NCBI GenBank assembly: GCA_021774965.1
Contig: JAJFIL010000286.1
Span: 1 to 38,613, forward strand
Direction of reading: 5' to 3'
DNA: 38,613 nt
DNA from: Alphaproteobacteria bacterium
GTDB lineage: Bacteria > Pseudomonadota > Alphaproteobacteria > JAJFIK01
The translations under genes were made by a program, and so were the position numbers. Below are positions 1 to 6,151 of this stretch, piece by piece; positions within the stretch are counted from its first letter, which is position 1, and every line of letters starts with the position of its first letter. The notes below the pieces were generated by a model. The model did no database searches, was not told where the DNA came from, and saw only the letters and a list, made by a program, of their open reading frames with translations.

Positions 1-560
1 TACAATGGATGACGGCTGGCCGAGGGGTTATCCATTCTGAAATGCCCGAGCAAACCGAAGGCCGCATGGAAGGTTTTCAGCTGTGGATCAATCTTCCTGC
101 GGCACAAAAAATGTCTGCACCTGCCTATCAGGAATTTGCACCCAGCGCCGTTCCCGTCGAGCACCTTGAAAGTGGCGGTACGGTTCATGTTGTTGCTGGC
201 GCCACAGAAACAGGCACAAAAGGCCCGGTGGAGATGATGCACGATACGCCGCTGTTCTTAGATGTTCGACTGCCCGCCACCGCAAGCTTTCAACAAGCGG
301 TGCCAGAGACCTACAACGGCTTTGTCTATGCCATCGAAGGAGGCATCGTTGTTGCCGGAGAGGCAATTCAGACCGGGTCTTTGGCTGTTCTTGCCCCCGG
401 CAATCATTTGCAGGTTTCCAGCTCAAGTTCCGGCGCACGGTTTTTGCTGGTGGCGGGCAAGGCAATCAAAGAGCCCGTCGCACGGGGCGGGCCTTTCGTC
501 ATGAATACACGGGCGGAGGTTCGGCAGGCTTTCGAAGATTTTCACAGCGGTAAGTTTTAG
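1..560 (+). CDS. Pirin family protein, N-terminus cut by window edge
   Basis: This is the C-terminal part of a pirin-type bicupin. The reading frame is open from base 3, and the residues Q-W-M before the first internal ATG (base 9) continue the family motif QWMTAGRGVIHSE. The true start therefore lies upstream of the window. The His and Glu of the HSE triplet are two of the four usual pirin metal ligands; the other two would lie in the missing part. A second cupin-like half follows, rich in short beta segments. Pirins bind iron, and some have quercetin 2,3-dioxygenase activity or act as redox-responsive co-regulators; the role here is open. The gene ends 9 bases before the glutathionyl-hydroquinone reductase start, with AGGAG in the gap, so the two are probably co-transcribed and may belong to an oxidative or quinone-stress response. 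Confidence 0.9.
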   Translation, partial: QWMTAGRGVIHSEMPEQTEGRMEGFQLWINLPAAQKMSAPAYQEFAPSAVPVEHLESGGTVHVVAGATETGTKGPVEMMHDTPLFLDVRLPATASFQQAVPETYNGFVYAIEGGIVVAGEAIQTGSLAVLAPGNHLQVSSSSSGARFLLVAGKAIKEPVARGGPFVMNTRAEVRQAFEDFHSGKF

Positions 561-569
561 GAGCGTACA

Positions 570-1547
570 ATGGGTTTGTTGGTTGAAGGAAAATGGCAGG
601 ATCGCTGGTACGACACAAAAGCCACCAAGGGGCGCTTTGTTCGCAAGCAATCACAGTTTCGAAATTGGGTAACGGCGGATGGCTCAGCAGGGCCAACCGG
701 AGAAGGAGATTTTAAAGCCGAGGCCGGGCGCTATCATCTCTATGTGTCTCACGCCTGTCCCTGGGCGCACCGCACAATGATCTTCCGGGCGCTCAAGGGT
801 TTGGAGGAGATGATCTCTGTCTCTGTTGTCAACTGGTATATGGCAGAAAGCGGTTGGACCTTTGCCCAAAGCGATGGTGTTATTCCTGACAGTGAGAACA
901 ATGCCAAGTTCCTGTATGAGGTCTACACAGCAGCCCAGGCCGACTACAGCGGGCGGGTTACGGTGCCTATACTCTGGGACAAACAGAGGCACACAATCGT
1001 TTCCAACGAATCCTCCGAAATCATCCGTATGTTCAACACAGCCTTCGATGCAATTGGCGCAGCGGAAGGCGACTATTACCCCGCAGACCAGCGCATAGAG
1101 ATCGATGCGCTGAACGAGCGGATCTATGACACGGTCAACAATGGTGTGTACAAGGCTGGGTTTGCCACGACCCAACAAGCCTATGAGGAAGCTGTCGGCC
1201 CATTGTTTGATACCCTCGATTGGCTGGAGGCGCGGCTCTCTGCATCGCGCTATCTTTTGGGTTCAGCAATTACTGAAGCAGATTGGCGATTGTTCACCAC
1301 ACTGATAAGATTTGACCCGGTCTATGTGGATCACTTCAAATGCAATCTGAAACGGATCGCGGATTACCCAAACCTATCGGGCTATGTGCGGGATCTCTAT
1401 CAACAGCCCGGTGTGGCGGGAACTATTCATATGGATCACATCAAACGGCACTATTACAAAAGCCACCCCACCATCAACCCAACCGGAGTTGTTCCCCGTG
1501 GCCCCATGATAAACTATTCAGGGCCTCACCAGCGGGCATCGGTTTAG
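570..1547 (+). CDS. yqjG: Glutathionyl-hydroquinone reductase (YqjG/ECM4 family)
   Basis: A 325-residue protein of the Xi-class glutathione transferase family, which reduces glutathionyl-hydroquinones to hydroquinones using glutathione through a catalytic cysteine. The motif HACPWAHR is at residues 61-68, with the nucleophile at Cys63, the position known for the E. coli enzyme. An N-terminal WxxRWYDTK segment and an all-helical C-terminal domain (about 170-300) fit the family, and the length matches. The start has AGGAGCGTACA in front of the ATG, and the gene follows the pirin by 9 bases. Pirin next to this enzyme is a plausible quinone-detoxification pair. It is convergent with the aldo/keto reductase, with about 50 unremarkable bases between. 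Confidence 0.93.
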   Translation: MGLLVEGKWQDRWYDTKATKGRFVRKQSQFRNWVTADGSAGPTGEGDFKAEAGRYHLYVSHACPWAHRTMIFRALKGLEEMISVSVVNWYMAESGWTFAQSDGVIPDSENNAKFLYEVYTAAQADYSGRVTVPILWDKQRHTIVSNESSEIIRMFNTAFDAIGAAEGDYYPADQRIEIDALNERIYDTVNNGVYKAGFATTQQAYEEAVGPLFDTLDWLEARLSASRYLLGSAITEADWRLFTTLIRFDPVYVDHFKCNLKRIADYPNLSGYVRDLYQQPGVAGTIHMDHIKRHYYKSHPTINPTGVVPRGPMINYSGPHQRASV

Positions 1548-1598
1548 TGCAGCGTTCTTACGCCGCTTTCCCCTCTCACTCAGTTTATCCGCGCCCAG

Positions 1599-2549
1599 TT
1601 ACGGTTTTTGCTGGAGGGGTCGGAGAATTTCCTCGGCCTTTGCAAACAAAGCAGGATCGATAGTCATCTCCGATGCAGCTGCATTCTCTTCCACTTGCTC
1701 AGGTCGGCTGGCGCCAACGATGGCCGAGGCCACATTGGGTTCACGCAGAACCCAGGCAAGCGCAAACTGACCAAGGGTCGCTCCCGCTTCCTCCGCGAGA
1801 GGCTTGAGTTTCTGCACAGCTTCCAGGATTTGGGGCTTGAGCAAGGTTTCCATAAAACCACCCATTTCGTCGGAAGTTGCGCGCGTGCCTTCCGGCAAGG
1901 CAGCCCCTGGTGCATATTTGCCGGTGAGCACGCCCTGCCCCAACGGCGACCAGACGATTTGTGAGATGCCATTATCTGCACACAGAGGAATGACCTTTTC
2001 CTCGGGCCGCCGCCACAGCATGGAATATTGCGGTTGGCTGGAGACAAAGCTCTCAACACCCGGCACGGCAAGCGCATCTTCGATATTCTTAGGCGACCAT
2101 TCGGAAAAACCGAGGTAGCGCACCTTGCCCTGTTTGACCACATCACTCAGCGCTTCCATGGTCTCTTCGATGGGCGTTTCTGGGTCATAGCGGTGGCACT
2201 GATAAAGGTCCACATAGTCGGTCTTAAGGCGGCTGAGAGAATTGTCGATCTGCTTCAGGATCTGCACGCGAGAGAGACCCTTGTCTTCCTCCGTCATGGG
2301 CGCAAACAATTTTGTGCCCAGGATGTAACTGTCGCGGGCGCGCCCTGCCAGTGCTTCGCCCAGAAAGCTTTCAGCAGCCCCCTTGCCATAGATGTTCGCC
2401 GTGTCGATGAAATTGATGCCCACGTCAAACGCCTTGTCTATGCAAGCCTTGGCGGGTCCGGTGTCCACCCCCAACCCATAGGTCAGCCAGGAACCAAGAG
2501 AGATGTCCGAGACTTTAAGATCGCTGCTGCCCAATTGACGATATTTCAT
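1599..2549 (-). CDS. Aldo/keto reductase, Kv-beta-like
   Basis: A cytoplasmic NAD(P)H-dependent oxidoreductase of 316 residues in a TIM-barrel fold. The catalytic tetrad is visible: Asp49 and Tyr54 in FIDTANIYG, Lys80 in LGTKLF, and His119 in QCHR. The opening MKYRQLGSSDLKVS resembles the voltage-gated potassium channel beta-subunit branch of the superfamily. I chose the ATG at 2549 because GGAAGGA lies 7 bases before it and the family begins with this motif; a longer in-frame start at 2618 adds 23 unrelated residues. The substrate cannot be told from sequence. The gene stands alone, convergent with the hydroquinone reductase and divergent from luxR-1. Confidence 0.9.
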   Translation of the reverse strand: MKYRQLGSSDLKVSDISLGSWLTYGLGVDTGPAKACIDKAFDVGINFIDTANIYGKGAAESFLGEALAGRARDSYILGTKLFAPMTEEDKGLSRVQILKQIDNSLSRLKTDYVDLYQCHRYDPETPIEETMEALSDVVKQGKVRYLGFSEWSPKNIEDALAVPGVESFVSSQPQYSMLWRRPEEKVIPLCADNGISQIVWSPLGQGVLTGKYAPGAALPEGTRATSDEMGGFMETLLKPQILEAVQKLKPLAEEAGATLGQFALAWVLREPNVASAIVGASRPEQVEENAAASEMTIDPALFAKAEEILRPLQQKP

Positions 2550-2781
2550 GATGCGTCCTTCCAATGCGAGCCGCCGCATTTCATCGGGCAGCCAGATGTT
2601 GTTTGGGCGCAGTATCAATGAATATGCAGCGCAGGGCTATAGGCGCCAATATCCAGTAGCTGCCCAGAGGAGCGCAACTTTATCTTGCTGAAGCAAAACC
2701 CCTCGCCCCACACTGATTGTCTGGACCAAATTACATTTTCGCGGTTATGCTTTCCTAGGGTCAAGGGAGATAGGGCGAGCC

Positions 2782-3501
2782 ATGTTTTCTCATAGCGCAC
2801 TGGAGATGGTCACAAGATTTAATGAGGCCAAAACCAAGGAACAATGCGTCGAGCACCTGGAAGCATTTACTCGCGGCCATGGCATTGAGCATTTTATGAT
2901 TGCTGAGTTCGTCGGGCCGATTGAACCAGACACAATGCTTGAAGGGCATTTCCCCCCGGAATGGACGGAAACATATTTGGGGGAGCAATATGCGCTTCAC
3001 GATCCCATTGTTCATCGCCTCGTCAGCAGAGAGGGCCGGGATATCATCTGGAGTGACCTGAACAAGTTGGTTCAGCGGAAAAGCAATGCATGGAAGGTCA
3101 TGAATGAGGGGCGCGATTTTGGGCTGCATGAAGGTGTCACCTACCCAATTCTCGGGTATTCTGGATATGTCGCAGGCGCTACTTTCGCGGGACCCAGGTT
3201 CGATCCCGATCCGGAATTTCGTGCCGCGCTAAGTCTGGTTGCTGCATACGCCCATTCGCGCATGTTACATATTCACAGGGAGGGCCGCAGACCGCAGGAA
3301 CCTGTTATCCTTACAGCGCGAGAGCGCGAAGTTTTGCGATGGGCGGCGCAAGGCAAGAGCGATTGGGAGATCGGCGAGATTCTTTGCATAAGTGAGCACA
3401 CGGCCCAAAAGCACATTGAAAATGTAAAGCGAAAACTTGGGGTCAGCAAACGCATTCAAGCGGTGGTGGAAGCCGTGAAGCGTTCTCTTATCAGGATCTA
3501 A
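2782..3501 (+). CDS. LuxR-family quorum-sensing regulator 1
   Basis: A 239-residue regulator with an N-terminal autoinducer-binding domain (about 1-165) and a C-terminal LuxR-type helix-turn-helix (about 175-235). The ligand-pocket residues invariant in AHL receptors are present: Trp61, Tyr65, Asp74, Pro75, Trp90 and Gly118. The DNA-binding domain keeps Glu181, Leu185 and Gly191 and the recognition segment DWEIGEILCISEHTAQKHIE. It should therefore be a functional AHL-responsive activator or repressor. A GGGAGATAGGG stretch precedes the ATG. It faces the luxI cluster from the other side of two small ORFs. It is clearly a paralogue of LuxR-2, sharing the same pocket numbering. No lux-box-like palindrome was seen in its own upstream region. 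Confidence 0.93.
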   Translation: MFSHSALEMVTRFNEAKTKEQCVEHLEAFTRGHGIEHFMIAEFVGPIEPDTMLEGHFPPEWTETYLGEQYALHDPIVHRLVSREGRDIIWSDLNKLVQRKSNAWKVMNEGRDFGLHEGVTYPILGYSGYVAGATFAGPRFDPDPEFRAALSLVAAYAHSRMLHIHREGRRPQEPVILTAREREVLRWAAQGKSDWEIGEILCISEHTAQKHIENVKRKLGVSKRIQAVVEAVKRSLIRI

Positions 3502-3641
3502 ATACCAGTTGCGCGCGCCCACATCCGCACGCGGACAAATATACCGGTTTCATGTTATAGCGTGAGCCCGTTGTCTTCATCAATCTTGCGGCTCATTCGA
3601 CGCGTTGCGAACAGTAAAGAGCGTTCAAGGGAGATAAGACG

Positions 3642-3848
3642 ATGGATTTTGATGCGGCTCGCCCAGACTTGGTCAAACAAATCAGACAACAAATGGCAGA
3701 AATCGATAGGCGTATGAACAGCCTTGGAATGGCGAATGAGGCAATTCCCATCAGCGAACTTGGTTTTCTGGGATACCTTGTTCGGATTGCCCACGACTAT
3801 ACAATGGCGATCCCAGACGATGAGTGCGCAACTGTTCAATTTGAATAG
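3642..3848 (+). CDS. Small protein of unknown function beside luxR-1
   Basis: A 68-residue ORF on the same strand as luxR-1, 140 bases after it. It has a good ribosome-binding site (AAGGGAGA about 7 bases before the ATG). I do not recognise the family. The first 28 residues look like an amphipathic helix rich in Arg, Gln and Asp (DLVKQIRQQMAEIDRRM). A second short hydrophobic helix (ELGFLGYLVRIAHDY) follows, and the tail is acidic. There is no signal peptide, membrane span or Cys pair, so it is probably cytoplasmic. The stop is followed by a hairpin shared with the convergent small ORF. Position between the two halves of a quorum-sensing locus suggests a link to it, but that is inference; it could also be a chance ORF. 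Confidence 0.5.
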   Translation: MDFDAARPDLVKQIRQQMAEIDRRMNSLGMANEAIPISELGFLGYLVRIAHDYTMAIPDDECATVQFE

Positions 3849-3874
3849 GGACGTAGAGAGTTTTCCCAAAACGA

Positions 3875-3909
3875 ACTGCTCCGAGGCCACCGATTAGCCA
3901 CGGAGCAGT
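3875..3909. terminator. Hairpin between two convergent small ORFs
   Basis: A near-perfect inverted repeat: ACTGCTCCG-a-GGC, a 9-base loop, then GCC-a-CGGAGCAGT. That is 12 pairs plus one A-A mismatch. It lies exactly between the stop codons of two convergent small genes (3848 and 3929). On the minus strand it is followed by TCGTTTTGGG, a weak T-run; on the plus strand there is no T-run. It most likely ends the luxI transcript and may also protect 3' ends from either side. Confidence 0.65.
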
Positions 3910-3928
3910 GAGACTGGATCGAACCGGA

Positions 3929-4144
3929 CTATTTATTCGCAACGATCTCGCTCAAAATAGAATCCAAATAGGAATTCGTGGTTCCAAGAACATGGGTTAA
4001 CAGCTTGCGGTCAATCTTTCTGTTTCTGTTGCTATGGTAAGCAAGAAGACTCGCAATTTGATTGGTTTCAGCCTGATAGCACCGAATTGCTGAGACGAGC
4101 TCATCGGTCCTGACGCTTCTTTTTGCGACTGCAAGGTCTGACAT
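3929..4144 (-). CDS. Small helical protein of unknown function downstream of luxI
   Basis: A 71-residue ORF directly downstream of luxI on the same strand, 55 bases after its stop, so probably on the luxI transcript. I chose the ATG at 4144 because AGGGGAAC precedes it; an in-frame ATG at 4192 lacks a ribosome-binding site and would add 16 residues. The family is not recognised. The chain looks all-helical, with one Cys, a basic middle (NRNRKIDRK) and an amphipathic C-terminal helix (SYLDSILSEIVANK). Small helical proteins next to luxI/luxR genes are in some bacteria LuxR anti-activators (for example TraM, QslA); there is no sequence proof of that here. It ends just before the shared hairpin. 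Confidence 0.55.
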   Translation of the reverse strand: MSDLAVAKRSVRTDELVSAIRCYQAETNQIASLLAYHSNRNRKIDRKLLTHVLGTTNSYLDSILSEIVANK

Positions 4145-4199
4145 TTGTGTTCCCCTATCTATTGAGTTTTTTTGTTGATTGACCGATGCCATAGATCGG

Positions 4200-4880
4200 T
4201 CACGCTACGTGTTGATCATCCAGTGGAAGATCGTGAATTAGTCTGTGGTTTGCGATAATCAGCCCAACGTCAGAACTAGAGAGGACAGCAGACTTCTGCT
4301 TCCGTACCTCCCTGATGTTTGAGAGCATTTCGGATGTGGGGTTTATTCCGAGACCAATGACGGATTCATCCCCCATTTTCTCGGGTAGCCCAAGTGGAGA
4401 TACGTCCCATTGCCAATGACGCATGTACTCAAGCCACTTCATCGCAACAATGCAGGTAATCGTCTTTAGCTTCAGGGTGAGCCCAAACTCGAACATACCG
4501 CAGTAGAGTTCGGAGGTTGTTTGAGTTGGTGAGCCCTGATGCTTAGTCGCCGGATCAACCAAAATCCGCGACCCGTCATAGACGTCAGGTCCAGTAGGCA
4601 ACCCAGCAAGGTCAAATAGTTGGGGAAATATTTCCGACGACAGTGATGGTCTTATCGACGGCACAAATCTTACACAGCCTGCAACCGCTCCTGTGTCCGG
4701 GGTTGTGCTCAATAGGTAAGTTGTGTATTCATCGTCGTACTGATCTTTTTCAAGGCCGTCGCCAGCGTCGAGCTCGGTCCAACCTTCTTGCTGCACCAGG
4801 ACACGATAACGCAAGGCAAACATCTGTTGCAGTTCATCTTCGAAGAGATGTGCATTGTGACAGTTGACCGTGAGTAGCAT
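4200..4880 (-). CDS. luxI: LuxI-family acyl-homoserine-lactone synthase
   Basis: A 226-residue autoinducer synthase that makes an N-acyl-homoserine lactone from S-adenosylmethionine and an acyl donor. Conserved family positions seen: Arg24, Trp34, the GLEKDQYD signature with Glu44, Asp46 and Asp49, Arg71 in CVRFVPS, Phe85 and Arg105. Three positions differ from the usual pattern: Leu28 where Phe is normal in the RYRVF segment, Asp102 where Glu is normal just before the conserved SR, and Ile106 where Phe follows it. A very strong GGGGGGAG ribosome-binding site precedes the ATG. A perfect 12-bp palindrome lies 59-70 bases upstream of the start codon, consistent with LuxR control. The gene follows luxR-2 and precedes a small ORF. 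Confidence 0.93.
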   Translation of the reverse strand: MLLTVNCHNAHLFEDELQQMFALRYRVLVQQEGWTELDAGDGLEKDQYDDEYTTYLLSTTPDTGAVAGCVRFVPSIRPSLSSEIFPQLFDLAGLPTGPDVYDGSRILVDPATKHQGSPTQTTSELYCGMFEFGLTLKLKTITCIVAMKWLEYMRHWQWDVSPLGLPEKMGDESVIGLGINPTSEMLSNIREVRKQKSAVLSSSDVGLIIANHRLIHDLPLDDQHVA

Positions 4881-4938
4881 TGTTCTCCCCCCAAAAAAGA
4901 AAGAGAATGCTGCACCGAGAGATACGGGCGTTGGTATT

Positions 4939-4950
4939 ACCTGATCAGGT
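4939..4950. promoter_or_regulatory. Candidate lux box (12-bp perfect palindrome) upstream of luxI
   Basis: ACCTGATCAGGT reads identically on both strands. Its ACCT...AGGT ends match those of classical lux boxes (ACCTG-N10-CAGGT), but the spacer is shorter. It lies in the 82-base gap between luxR-2 and luxI. On the minus strand a weak -10-like TATCTC lies about 15 bases downstream, so the box could cover the -35 region. Assignment as the LuxR operator is inference. Confidence 0.55.
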
Positions 4951-4962
4951 TATTTTGGATCG

Positions 4963-5676
4963 TTAGACGCTGAGTTCACGGCGTCTCATCGCAGTGATAA
5001 CTGCCTGCACTCTGGTCTTGACGCCAAGCTTCTTTTTCGCATTTTCAATATGGCGATGAGCTGTCTCACCGCTGATGGTGAGAATCTCACCAATTTCCCA
5101 ATCGGTTTTTCCAGCCGATGCCCAATGGAGGCATTCGACTTCACGATTGGAGAGTTTCGTGCCTTCGTCTGGCGCACGTGAGCGAAGAGCAACCAGCCTC
5201 GTGTGAAAGTAGAGAGTAATCAGCTCCAGAGCGGGCGCAACTTTGGGGTCAGTGTCTAATACTTCATCGCTGAACGAGGCCACCGCTAGATATCCGTTCT
5301 GCTGATAGATTGGAATTGACCTGCCAGCTTTCAAGCCAACGTCTCTGGCATTGGAGAAAATATATTTTGCTCTTTTGCCTTTAATAAGACCGGCATTTTC
5401 GACCTCTACCCAGTCGAATGATTTCGATGAACGCACGGCCATATGAGCAACAGGGTCGTGGATGTGCAGTTTGTTGTCGATATAGTGGTAGAGCCACTCC
5501 TCAGGATAATTGCCGACTTGAATAGCCGGATCCGCCGACACGCCTGCAACCTCGCCAAGAGCAAAATAACTCACGCCAAAGCACTTCAGTGTCCGGTCAA
5601 ACTCCGCAATGACCTCTTCTTCTGTCTCAAGTTGATCGACTCGCTCAACAAACTCGAGAGTACGTCGCCCCAGCAC
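4963..5676 (-). CDS. LuxR-family quorum-sensing regulator 2
   Basis: A 237-residue AHL-type regulator, paralogous to LuxR-1 and directly upstream of luxI on the same strand (82-base gap). Pocket residues Trp61, Tyr65, Asp74, Pro75, Trp89 and Gly118 are all present, and the LuxR helix-turn-helix spans about 172-235 (TDWEIGEILTISGETAHRHI). I chose the GTG at 5676: GGAGG lies 5 bases before it, and from this start the protein aligns with LuxR-1 so that Trp61, Tyr65, Asp74 and Pro75 share identical numbers. A longer reading begins at a TTG (5709) without a ribosome-binding site. It is the likely cognate receptor of the LuxI product and may autoregulate the luxI promoter. Confidence 0.92.
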   Translation of the reverse strand: MLGRRTLEFVERVDQLETEEEVIAEFDRTLKCFGVSYFALGEVAGVSADPAIQVGNYPEEWLYHYIDNKLHIHDPVAHMAVRSSKSFDWVEVENAGLIKGKRAKYIFSNARDVGLKAGRSIPIYQQNGYLAVASFSDEVLDTDPKVAPALELITLYFHTRLVALRSRAPDEGTKLSNREVECLHWASAGKTDWEIGEILTISGETAHRHIENAKKKLGVKTRVQAVITAMRRRELSV

Positions 5677-6151
5677 ATTCGCCTCCACCACTGTTACGCA
5701 ATCTTTCAAGCCCTACAACTCTAACCTGAAGCCTCATCTAAACCAATCGTTTTGGTGTCAAGAACTGGGGTTTACAGTCGCAAATGCACAAGAATTTGGT
5801 TGTATTGCCTCATCAAACCCTCAATGCTTGATTGCTGGAATGGCTTGGGCTCTTTGTTGATTTCATTCATGGAGTGCAATAGTCAGGTCAAATTTCCTGA
5901 AATACTCAATCTGAAATTGCCGCACTCATCCGGATCAGGCGTTTTAGTACTTATACAGACGAAAGCCATTTCCTAACAATTCAGCTGCCTTTCCCTTAGG
6001 TTAATCATCGTATTTCCGTTCTGAGGCAATCCGCATGGTGTTTCCTCCGCTTCTCGCCGCAAATTGTTTCACACATCCTTTCAAGCAGGTATAAGAGGGA
6101 GGGCCTTGTTCAAAGGTCTTCCTTTTTCTGGTCTCAAGGAACCCACCTGCC
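5677..6151. other. 475-base intergenic region between luxR-2 and the acyl-CoA ligase
   Basis: This is a divergent promoter region and is AT-rich (25 of 60 bases are G or C at 5821-5880). No convincing gene: the ORF at 5752-5976 has no ribosome-binding site and no family features. TATAAG at 6090-6095 with TTTCAC at 6067-6072 (17-base spacing) is a weak promoter candidate for the ligase operon. CCGGATCAGG at 5930-5939 resembles the core of the luxI palindrome with one change in the ten central bases. AAGGAA about 10 bases before the ATG at 6152 is the ligase ribosome-binding site. Confidence 0.5.

Noticed and set aside
4144-4192. Longer start for the small ORF after luxI
   Set aside because: The upstream ATG at 4192 has no ribosome-binding site, whereas the ATG at 4144 has AGGGGAAC.
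5752-5976. 74-codon ORF in the luxR-2 / ligase gap
   Set aside because: No ribosome-binding site, unbalanced composition and no recognisable features; the region is better read as promoter DNA.
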